Shown here one piece after another: positions 57,298-63,955 of a stretch of DNA of 63,955 bases. The notes beneath the pieces are model-generated. The model was not told the DNA's origin, ran no database searches, and worked only from the letters and a program-made list of their open reading frames with translations. Source of the stretch: Methanothermobacter tenebrarum (lineage in GTDB: Archaea > Methanobacteriota > Methanobacteria > Methanobacteriales > DSM-23052); the NCBI RefSeq assembly GCF_003264935.1, contig NZ_QLOE01000008.1:1-63955 (forward strand), given 5' to 3'. A program made the position numbers and the translations under genes. Each line of letters starts with the position of its first letter. Position 1 is the stretch's first letter.

Positions 57298-57489
57298 TTG
57301 TATGATTTTAATCTTTCAATGCTATTAAGTTCCCTTCCAAAGAATGGAGGATACATTGGGGAGATTTTAGTTTACCAGATGATAAAACTTGATAAAAGGT
57401 GTCCCATTAACAATGGTGAAAGGGGCCGATTTAGCTACAAGTTTCGCATTTACTTTCCCCAGGCAGCTGAGGAAAAGCTGAACAGATAA
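57298..57489 (+). pseudogene. Fragment resembling the N-terminus of TnpB
   Basis: The last third of this 63-codon frame reads FSYKFRIYFPQAAEEKLNR, very close to the YKFRIYPTKEQEEKL opening of IS605-type TnpB proteins, and stops directly after. The first 40 codons show no similarity I recognise. It lies on the opposite strand from, and 11 kb away from, the larger TnpB relic, which lacks exactly this N-terminal part. It is non-functional in any case. Confidence 0.5.
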
Positions 57490-57611
57490 TATGGACTGTC
57501 ACTGATTAATAATGTGTTTGAATAATTAATTTAAAGTAAGGAGATAGAGGAAGATAACCCACCCCTCAATGGGGGGGACACAAAAAGTAGAAACCTCCTC
57601 TTATAGTGGGA

Positions 57612-57734
57612 TATTTCATTGATTTTTACTTCGATCCATGGGTGGGAAGTCCAAAAGTATTCGCCCATTACTGGGGAATGGTAGGCTTGCACAAAAATCC
57701 AAGAGGAAATGAGATCATCTCAGAAGGCGGATAA
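57612..57734 (+). pseudogene. Open fragment of an unidentified protein
   Basis: A frame without an ATG reads VGYFIDFYFDPWVGSPK, then VFAHYWGMVGLHKNPRG and ends at TAA. Its rich aromatic content looks protein-like rather than random. No family recognised. It is probably a remnant of a lost gene, next to other relics. Confidence 0.3.
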
Positions 57735-57906
57735 TTTTTACTATGTGTCATTTTTTGAACACTTTTTTTTGTGCATTTACATAAAGGTATATAAAAGAAG
57801 AACATTATATATAAATCCAAAGCATATTAGAGAAAATTCATAGAGGGGCTTAATAGTATGATTTTTAGTGTACCAGTTGGTTATTTTTTGATTCCCTATC
57901 ATTAGT

Positions 57907-57914
57907 TTTATATA
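57907..57914 (+). promoter_or_regulatory. TATA box of the UPF0058 gene
   Basis: TTTATATA, exact consensus, predicting a transcript start near 57935 and a leader of about 25 bases before the ATG at 57960. Confidence 0.5.
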
Positions 57915-57959
57915 ATCTGCATTACTACTCTATAATGGAGGGAGTCGAGGCTGGTACCC

Positions 57960-58268
57960 ATGTATAAGGATGAAATGATACAACTACATCAATTCCTAGT
58001 ATACATTTTAAAATATCTCGAAAATGGTCATGACATAGAAAAAGAATGTGAGAAGTATTTTTCACTTAATATCAGCCCCCATCACATCCACCGGACAAAA
58101 GCGGAACACAAATATGCTATTTTTGTACTTTCAACAGCCATCTCAGAAATACTCGCAAAACAGGGAAATGACACACTACCCCCAAACATTGTAAATGGTC
58201 TATCAGAGCTCGCTAAAAGATCAAAAAAGGAACTTGCAAAAATGGAAGCTAATATAGAAGCTAAATAG
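57960..58268 (+). CDS. UPF0058 family metal-binding protein
   Basis: A 102-residue helical protein. The family N-terminus KDEMIQLHQFLVYILKYLE and the histidine-rich PHHIHRTKAEHKYAIF are present; His residues in relatives are proposed to bind metal. Function unknown, restricted to archaea as far as I know. It is monocistronic. The 260 bases downstream to cpgS hold no recognisable gene. Confidence 0.85.
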   Translation: MYKDEMIQLHQFLVYILKYLENGHDIEKECEKYFSLNISPHHIHRTKAEHKYAIFVLSTAISEILAKQGNDTLPPNIVNGLSELAKRSKKELAKMEANIEAK

Positions 58269-58468
58269 GCTACTCAAGCATCTCCCAGCGTACAAAGAAG
58301 GGTAATCTCCCCATAGAAGGATCGAGGCCCCCAAATTACGCCCAGGAAAACATGAAATCATATAATCCCAATTTTTTAACTTTACATTTACACACAAAAA
58401 AGATAATAGTTGTATCTACTTCTTTAATAAGAAACCCCCCACATACTTCTGTATGATAAGGTCGCGAA

Positions 58469-58486
58469 ATTATTAATATTAATAAT
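58469..58486. repeat. 18-bp AT palindrome upstream of cpgS
   Basis: ATTATTAATATTAATAAT is a perfect palindrome 44 bases before the cpgS ATG, where TATA and BRE elements would lie. It could be an operator for osmotic or thermal control of solute synthesis, but all-AT composition makes chance plausible. Confidence 0.3.
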
Positions 58487-58529
58487 ACTGACATCAAACC
58501 TAAGAAACAATTTAGAAGGTGTTGAAAAA

Positions 58530-59918
58530 ATGAAAGCTATGGAGAAGATTATCTGTCTCGTTGATGGTGAACATTATCTACCAGTTACAAAAGCCGCAGT
58601 TGAAACCCTTGATTGTATGGAACACATAGATGTTAAAGCTCTTGTATTCATAGGGGGTACAGAGAAACTCAAAACATCCTCCCCAGAAGAATATGCCAAG
58701 ATCATGGAAAAACCAGTCTACTTCGGAGAGGACCCCCATAAAATCCCATATAATCTAATAAGAAAAATCATAAGAAAATATGATGCAGATACTGTTATGG
58801 ACCTAAGCGACGAGCCAGTACTCGACTACTCCAAAAGGTTTAACATAGCAACCATAGTACTAGAAGAAGGTGCAATATACAGAGGCCCAGACTTTGAATT
58901 CCAACCACTCACAGAATATGATGTCCTCGAAAAACCATCAATTAAAATCCTCGGAACAGGTAAAAGGATAGGTAAAACAGCAGTATCTGCATACGCCGCC
59001 CGATTAATCCATGAAAAAGATTATAACCCATGTGTTGTTGCAATGGGCCGAGGGGGCCCGGAGGAGCCGGAGATAGTCCGCGGGGATAAGATACGCATCA
59101 CACCAGAATACTTGATAGAACAAGCATACAAGGGCGTGCACGCCGCCTCAGACCATTGGGAAGACGCTCTCATGAGCAGAATATTAACAATAGGATGCAG
59201 AAGATGCGGCGGCGGCATGGTAGGTGACGTGTTCATAACAAATGCGAAACGTGGCGCTGAAATCGCAAATGAAGTTGAAGCGGACTTCGTTATCATGGAA
59301 GGGAGCGGAGCCGCCATACCCCCAGTAAAAACAAACAGACACATCGTCATAGTAGGTGCAAACCAGCCCATGATAAACATTAAAAAATTCTTCGGACCAT
59401 TCAGGATAAAACTAGCAGATCTCATCATCCTAACCATGTGCGAAGAGCCCATGGCCACAAAAAAGAAAATAAAAGATATAGAAGAGTTTATACATGAGAT
59501 AAACCCCAATGCAAAGGTCATACCAACAATATTCAGGCCCAAACCACTCCAGGATATAAAGGATAAAAATGTATTATTCGCAACAACAGCCCCAGAATCC
59601 ATAATGGACGTGCTAGTAGCATACCTCGAAGACAAGTACAAGTGCAATATCGTTGGCACAACAACCCACCTTTCAAACAGGCCACTACTCCAAAAGGACA
59701 TAGAAAAGTATATAAATGAGGCTGAGGTCATGTTAACAGAATTGAAAGCAGCAGCAGTAGATGTAGCGACAAAAGATGCGCTAGATGCTGGTTTAGACGT
59801 GGTATACTCTGATAATATACCTATTGTAGTGGATGAATCTCCTGAGGATCTTGACAAGGCCATAATAGAAGTTGTTGACGCGGCCATAGACGACTTTTAC
59901 ACCCGACTCACCCCATAA
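58530..59918 (+). CDS. cpgS: Cyclic 2,3-diphosphoglycerate synthetase
   Basis: Cyclises 2,3-diphosphoglycerate to the thermoprotective solute cDPG that thermophilic Methanobacteriales accumulate with potassium. 462 residues, the known family length. It has a P-loop-like GTGKRIGKT near residue 152 and [17 protein letters not shown] at the N-terminus. AGGTG lies nine bases before the ATG; an ATG three codons later is possible. This is a strong marker for Methanothermobacter, Methanothermus or relatives. Confidence 0.92.
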   Translation: MKAMEKIICLVDGEHYLPVTKAAVETLDCMEHIDVKALVFIGGTEKLKTSSPEEYAKIMEKPVYFGEDPHKIPYNLIRKIIRKYDADTVMDLSDEPVLDYSKRFNIATIVLEEGAIYRGPDFEFQPLTEYDVLEKPSIKILGTGKRIGKTAVSAYAARLIHEKDYNPCVVAMGRGGPEEPEIVRGDKIRITPEYLIEQAYKGVHAASDHWEDALMSRILTIGCRRCGGGMVGDVFITNAKRGAEIANEVEADFVIMEGSGAAIPPVKTNRHIVIVGANQPMINIKKFFGPFRIKLADLIILTMCEEPMATKKKIKDIEEFIHEINPNAKVIPTIFRPKPLQDIKDKNVLFATTAPESIMDVLVAYLEDKYKCNIVGTTTHLSNRPLLQKDIEKYINEAEVMLTELKAAAVDVATKDALDAGLDVVYSDNIPIVVDESPEDLDKAIIEVVDAAIDDFYTRLTP

Positions 59919-59930
59919 TCACTTTATGGG

Positions 59931-60467
59931 ATGATACACTTGGAACACCAGCAACTCAAAAAGCTCCTAAAATTCACCCTAAAAGAAAAGAGGGTTATAA
60001 AGAGGCTGGGAATCCCACCTGATGCTTTCATCCCACTCCTTTTTTCCATACGCTTTGGTGGGGATTGGAGTTTTGTGAGAAACTCTGATAAGTTCATGGC
60101 AGTGAAAGAGAAGATCACAGAATACGATGAAAAGGAAAAGGTCGGCTGTACCATCGAAATCGTATACCTCTTCTTAAATCCGAGAATACTCAAGGAAGAG
60201 GGGACAGTTTACAGACTGGAAAAATGCGGGGACAAAGGTGAAAGAAAACTTGTTAAAAGACCATATAAGATGATTATAGAAGCCGATTATATTATAAAAG
60301 CGAGTTTAGACCCTCTAAATCTCAAAATAAAACTTAAAAGGATAAAGGAACCTGTTAAATTTGAAGGTTCCGGAGCCTATGGAGCATCCCATGAAATGGA
60401 ACACCTTTCAAAAGGCCAGATCAGTGGAAGACCATTCTGGGAATTCGAATATGAAATAGAAGAATAA
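59931..60467 (+). CDS. Conserved hypothetical protein with HEMEH motif
   Basis: A 178-residue soluble protein, 12 bases after cpgS and probably cotranscribed. The C-terminal third contains GAYGASHEMEHLSKGQ, in which HEMEH fits the zinc-hydrolase HExxH pattern and echoes the HExDHL of peptide deformylase. The other deformylase motifs are absent, and archaea do not formylate initiator Met, so I do not call it one. Unidentified family. Confidence 0.7.
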   Translation: MIHLEHQQLKKLLKFTLKEKRVIKRLGIPPDAFIPLLFSIRFGGDWSFVRNSDKFMAVKEKITEYDEKEKVGCTIEIVYLFLNPRILKEEGTVYRLEKCGDKGERKLVKRPYKMIIEADYIIKASLDPLNLKIKLKRIKEPVKFEGSGAYGASHEMEHLSKGQISGRPFWEFEYEIEE

Positions 60468-61019
60468 AGGAAGGTAATTAGCTTTCTATCCAATTTTTCA
60501 ATATTAACCAATAAAGTCCACTCCATAGAATGGAAGAAAGATAGCTGCAGAAAACATGCCCCTTATAAAATGATAAACAAGAATGTAATTGTGGAAAACT
60601 GTAATAACATAGAAACCCACAGCAGGGAAAAGACTTCAATAAATGATCTACTAATTCAGATCCATAGTATTACTTTAAGGAAAATAGGCACGCTAAAGAT
60701 GGTCCACCCCTTATGAAATAGAATGGTCAATTCCACCATTTTGAACTAGAATGCTTGTATTGGATTCAGAGAACTGAAAAGTCTCCTAACAACCCCTTGA
60801 ATCATGTCTTGAAAAAGGAATATTGGCAATATTAACGGAAAAATATCCATATGTCCCATTTCCATAAGAATGCGAAGAATGGGCGCCTAATACTCATAAA
60901 TCCTTTTTTTGTGCACCTCCAGAAGGCTAAACCTTTATTAAGGTGCAAAGAACTTTGGGGTTTATTAACGTCACAAACTAAATATAACTTCTAGCATATT
61001 AAAATATTGGTGTATTAAT
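60468..61019. other. Intergenic stretch upstream of fprA
   Basis: About 550 bases with no convincing gene. The frame of the preceding gene stays open for 82 codons after its stop (60468-60713) but has no SD-supported start. A TATA-like AAATATAA at ~60980-60987 and GGTG at ~61009 probably serve fprA. I see no RNA gene. Confidence 0.4.
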
Positions 61020-62237
61020 ATGAAAGCTGATGCCGTGAAAATTGCAGATAATGTTTACTGGGTCGGAGTCCTAGACTGGGATATTAGGAGCTACCATGGT
61101 TACACTCTCAAGGGTACAACCTATAATGTTTATCTTGTCTCCGGAGAAGATAAGGTAGCCCTTATAGATAACACATATCCTGGAACTGCCTCACAGATGA
61201 TGGCAAGAATAGATGACGCACTCCAAAAGGAGGGCAAAGACAAAGTTGATATAATAATACAAAACCATATCGAGAGGGATCACAGCGGTTCATTACCAGA
61301 GGTTTGGAAAAAGTATAAAATACCTATATACTGTACGGGGAAAGCAGCTGAAGGATTAAAAAGACATTACCCAACCCTAGAAGATTCTAAGCTGGAGATA
61401 GTCAGGACAGGTGACAGCCTAGATCTTGGCGGTAAAAATCTCATGTTCCTTGAAGCTCCCATGCTCCACTGGCCTGATAGCATGTTCACATTCCTCGTGG
61501 AAGATGGTATACTATTCTCCAATGATGCCTTCGGACAACATTTATGCTACAATAAACGCTTTGACAGGGATGTTGATGATTATATTTTAATGGATGCTGC
61601 GAGAAAATTCTATGCAAATCTCATAACACCACTATCCCCATTAGTTTTGAGAAAATTCAAAGAAGTAGAGGACCTAGGACTCCTCGATAAGATAAAAATG
61701 ATAGCACCATCCCACGGACAAATATGGACCAAGCCAGAGAAGATCATAAACGCATACAAAAAATGGGCCACGGGAAAATGCGAAGATAAAATAACAATAA
61801 TATATGATACCATGCATTACTCCACCCAAAAATTGGCCCACGCCCTCGCAGAAGGGGCTATGAGCGAAGAAGTAGACGTTTCCATGTACTTCCTCCATGA
61901 AGACGAGAGAAGTGAAATAGTAAAGGATATACTTGAAAGCAAAGCTGTATTCATAGGGAGTCCCACAATTTTTAACGGGCCATTCCCAAGCCTTGGAGAC
62001 CTAACATATTATCTGAGGGGTCTTGCCTTTGACAGGACAGGCTTCAGAAGACTCGCAGTTATTTTCGGTTCTAAAGGTTGGGGTGGGGGTGGGGTTAACA
62101 GCCTCAAACAGGAACTTTCAAAGGCAGGATTTGACGTGTTCGCCACCATAGAAGTTGATTATGTGCCATCAGAAGACGATCTACTTAAATGTTATAATCT
62201 GGCCAAATCAGCGGCTTCTAAGATAAAATCCCTTTAA
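61020..62237 (+). CDS. fprA: F420H2 oxidase, A-type flavoprotein
   Basis: Four-electron reduction of O2 to water with reduced F420, protecting the anaerobe from oxygen. The 405-residue protein has a metallo-beta-lactamase-like di-iron domain ([13 protein letters not shown], then [18 protein letters not shown]) and a C-terminal flavodoxin domain from about residue 258 ([20 protein letters not shown]). SD GGTG lies seven bases before the ATG. Confidence 0.94.
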   Translation: MKADAVKIADNVYWVGVLDWDIRSYHGYTLKGTTYNVYLVSGEDKVALIDNTYPGTASQMMARIDDALQKEGKDKVDIIIQNHIERDHSGSLPEVWKKYKIPIYCTGKAAEGLKRHYPTLEDSKLEIVRTGDSLDLGGKNLMFLEAPMLHWPDSMFTFLVEDGILFSNDAFGQHLCYNKRFDRDVDDYILMDAARKFYANLITPLSPLVLRKFKEVEDLGLLDKIKMIAPSHGQIWTKPEKIINAYKKWATGKCEDKITIIYDTMHYSTQKLAHALAEGAMSEEVDVSMYFLHEDERSEIVKDILESKAVFIGSPTIFNGPFPSLGDLTYYLRGLAFDRTGFRRLAVIFGSKGWGGGGVNSLKQELSKAGFDVFATIEVDYVPSEDDLLKCYNLAKSAASKIKSL

Positions 62238-62246
62238 AGTGATTAG

Positions 62247-62657
62247 ATGGAGAAGATATTTCTAAGGGAGGACTTGTCCCCAAAGGATAAGCTTTTAACA
62301 TGTTTATTCTGGGCTACTCGGAAAACCATCAGGGAAGTAGGGTGCGCTCCATTAAGGATAAATGAAATTAAAACATCAACAAAGATTTATAAACCCCATG
62401 GAAAAAAGTTACTAAAGCTTTCACCACCCATACTCGAGAATATAATAGATGATATGAGGAATGGTAGAACCGTGTCTTTTGAACTATCTATGGGTGAAGA
62501 GAGTTTAAAGGTTTATATAGATGACAGATCCTTTGCTGTTGCTTCCAAGAGGACAGAAGATCTTGAAAAGGAGATAACAGATAAGATAGGGGAAGAGATG
62601 AAAAGAAAAAAGCCCGATTTTTGTCAAACGTTCATGCCAAAAATCATGCCACAATAG
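62247..62657 (+). CDS. Conserved hypothetical protein
   Basis: A 136-residue soluble protein, nine bases after fprA and likely cotranscribed. It is charged and Lys/Glu rich, with a central SVSFELSMGEESLKVYIDD-like beta region and a basic C-terminus ending in a short Cys/Met-containing tail. No family recognised. Close packing behind fprA could mean a link to oxygen stress, which is inference only. Confidence 0.65.
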   Translation: MEKIFLREDLSPKDKLLTCLFWATRKTIREVGCAPLRINEIKTSTKIYKPHGKKLLKLSPPILENIIDDMRNGRTVSFELSMGEESLKVYIDDRSFAVASKRTEDLEKEITDKIGEEMKRKKPDFCQTFMPKIMPQ

Positions 62658-62665
62658 TGGGTAAA

Positions 62666-62675
62666 ATATTTATAG
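62666..62675 (+). promoter_or_regulatory. TATA box of the thermosome gene
   Basis: ATATTTATAG lies about 50 bases before the thermosome ATG and predicts a transcript start near 62698. The leader carries TGAGGTGATC (62711-62720), a near-perfect SD three bases before the ATG. Confidence 0.5.
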
Positions 62676-62722
62676 AACTCCTAACCCATGGATAATTGCA
62701 AATATTATATTGAGGTGATCAC

Positions 62723-63955
62723 ATGGCACAGTTAACTGGCTCACAACCAATAATAATACTACCAAAAGGAACCACAAGATATGTGGGAAAAGAAGCCCAG
62801 AGAATGAACATAGTAGCGGGCAGGATACTAGCAGAGACCATTAGAACAACCCTAGGCCCTAAGGGAATGGATAAGATGCTCGTAGACTCCCTAGGGGATA
62901 TCGTAGTAACGAATGATGGTGTCACAATCCTAAAGGAGATGGATATAGCTCATCCAGCCGCTAAAATGTTGGTGGAAGTTGCAAAGACTCAAGAAGATGA
63001 GGTAGGAGACGGGACAACAACAGCAGTCATAATAACGGGAGAACTTCTCAAAAAAGCAGATGAACTCTTGGAAATGGGTGTGCATCCAACAATAATAGTT
63101 GAAGGTTACAGACAAGCAGCCAAAAAAGCCATAGAAATCCTGGATTCCATAGCGATAAATGCTAGGGATCGTGACACCCTACTAAAAGTTGCTATGACAG
63201 CAATGACAGGGAAAGGAGCTGAAAAGGCAAGAGAAACATTAGCAGAACTAGTTGTAGATGCGATACTCCAAGTTGAAGATAATGGTGAAATAGACAAGGA
63301 CAACATAAACATTCAAAGGATACTTGGAGGATCAGTTGACGATTCCATGGTAGTTAATGGAATAGCAATCGACAAGGGAAGAGCAGACCATGCAATGCCA
63401 AAACGTGTTGAAAACGCTAAGATAGCATTATTAAAGTATCCAATAGAGGTCAAGGAACTTGAAACAGATGCAAAGATACGATTAACAGACCCATCCCAGA
63501 TGCAAGCATTCATCGAACAAGAAGAACGGATGATAAAAGACATGGTCCAAAAAATCATAGATTCTGGAGCTAACGTCTTATTCTGTCAAAAAGGCATCGA
63601 TGATCTTGCACTCCATTACCTTTCACGCGAAGGCATATACGCCCTCAAAAGGGTTAAAAAATCAGATATGAAACGTCTTGAAAGGGCCACAGGCGCTAAA
63701 CTCGTAACAAACATTGAGGATCTCACAGAGGAAGATCTTGGAGAAGCTGGAGTAGTATATGAAAAGAAAATCTTCGACGAGCTTTTAACCTTTGTAGAGG
63801 ATTGTAAGGATCCTAAGGCATTATCCATAATCTTGAGGGGTAGTACAAGACAAGTTGCAGAGGAAGTGGAAAGAGCTGTTGAAGATGCTATTGGTGTTGT
63901 TTCGGCGACTGTTGAGGATGAGAAGGTTGTTGCTGGTGGAGGGGCTCCTGAGGTC
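62723..63955 (+). CDS. ths: Thermosome subunit (group II chaperonin), 3' end outside the window
   Basis: ATP-driven protein-folding chaperonin. The 411 codons present have [11 protein letters not shown], the nucleotide motif [23 protein letters not shown] with the catalytic Asp, and GGGAPEV at the cut. Full-length thermosome subunits are about 540-550 residues, so roughly the last quarter is missing from the window. Start fixed by the strong SD. Confidence 0.96.
   Translation, partial: MAQLTGSQPIIILPKGTTRYVGKEAQRMNIVAGRILAETIRTTLGPKGMDKMLVDSLGDIVVTNDGVTILKEMDIAHPAAKMLVEVAKTQEDEVGDGTTTAVIITGELLKKADELLEMGVHPTIIVEGYRQAAKKAIEILDSIAINARDRDTLLKVAMTAMTGKGAEKARETLAELVVDAILQVEDNGEIDKDNINIQRILGGSVDDSMVVNGIAIDKGRADHAMPKRVENAKIALLKYPIEVKELETDAKIRLTDPSQMQAFIEQEERMIKDMVQKIIDSGANVLFCQKGIDDLALHYLSREGIYALKRVKKSDMKRLERATGAKLVTNIEDLTEEDLGEAGVVYEKKIFDELLTFVEDCKDPKALSIILRGSTRQVAEEVERAVEDAIGVVSATVEDEKVVAGGGAPEV

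Larger units (their letters stand above)
57195..57959. other. Gene-poor stretch with decayed gene fragments
   Basis: About 765 bases without a convincing intact gene. Fragments detailed separately are a TnpB-like N-terminus near 57425-57490 and an open remnant at about 57612-57734. There are also a TATA-like TATATAAAAG at 57788-57797 and a 15-codon frame with an SD (57858-57905) that I do not trust. Poly-G and poly-C hairpins occur at both sides. Confidence 0.5.

Noticed and set aside
57858-57905. A 15-codon frame (MIFSVPVGYFLIPYH) behind an SD-like AGAGGGG
   Set aside because: Too short to judge, and the stop region overlaps the UPF0058 TATA box. Kept only as a note.
59021-59887. A 288-codon minus-strand frame opposite cpgS
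   Set aside because: Ser/Met/Ala-rich antisense shadow of a well-supported enzyme gene, with no promoter or domain.
59931-60467. Peptide deformylase
   Set aside because: Only the HExxH-like motif is present. The GxGxAAxQ and EGCLS motifs are missing, and archaea lack formyl-Met initiation.
60570-60716. A 48-codon frame in the gap before fprA
   Set aside because: No SD, no promoter and no recognisable similarity. The open stretch continues from the previous gene's frame by chance or as an old read-through tail.
1-63955. tRNA, rRNA or CRISPR arrays
   Set aside because: Reading both strands, I found no T-loop/acceptor pairs forming a cloverleaf, no rRNA-like segments and no regularly spaced direct repeats.

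Overview
The window is about 64 kb of AT-rich archaeal chromosome from a hydrogenotrophic methanogen of the Methanobacteriales, most like Methanothermobacter. The evidence is cyclic 2,3-diphosphoglycerate synthetase, F420-dependent NADP reductase, F420H2 oxidase (FprA), the methanogen marker MtxX, an archaeal histone, a thermosome, RfcS/RfcL, and many TTG or GTG starts behind GGTGAT-type Shine-Dalgarno (SD) sites. From memory, the order from histone and ribosomal genes through hisI/hisS, rfc, hemL, aspS, hisD and fprA to the thermosome matches M. thermautotrophicus. I could not check this.

Layout. 0.2-4.5 kb: tungstate ABC transporter (tupA, tupB, tupC) with a TrkH potassium transporter gene inserted, under a promoter whose TATA box sits in a perfect 9+9 bp inverted repeat. 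4.5-15.9 kb: MrfA-like helicase with a TPR tail, nitroreductase, PsbP-like lipoprotein, Ogt, KefB-type antiporter, membrane PAS histidine kinase, coiled-coil protein and an SsuABC-type importer. 15.9-21.2 kb: ferredoxin plus geranylgeranyl reductase (membrane lipid saturation), UbiA prenyltransferase, small ATPase, PEBP protein, hexapeptide transferase, a KH/PP-loop fusion, and a 46-residue DUF3096 protein.

21.3-30.4 kb: one long minus-strand information-processing cluster, in transcription order L7Ae, S28e, L24e, Ndk, IF2, S6e, eIF2-gamma, PIN protein, pyrophosphatase, RpoE', Spt4, dephospho-CoA kinase, S24e, S27ae, ArgH. The histone is a separate unit upstream. 30.6-44.1 kb: thrC, SpoIIM-like, trpS, endA, hxlB, F420:NADP reductase, a TIM-barrel protein, PINA ATPase, hisI, hisS and RNA ligase partner on the minus strand, then aroE, rfcS, rfcL on the plus strand. 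44-57 kb: FwdC-like protein, a decayed TnpB transposon gene, DedA, ribD2, CMD, TatD, UppS, MtxX, DUF4012, hemL, cbiC, aspS, hisD. 57-64 kb: gene-poor stretches with gene relics, UPF0058, cpgS, a hypothetical protein, fprA, and the thermosome cut by the window end.

No rRNA, tRNA, CRISPR array or intact mobile element was seen. The most notable observations are three genes each broken by a single base in a homopolymer, a hisI that seems to lack an ATG/GTG/TTG start, the tup operator-like palindrome, and two traces of IS605-type TnpB. I saw no convincing wholly new system. The best leads are the KH/PP-loop fusion and these regulatory or start-site oddities.
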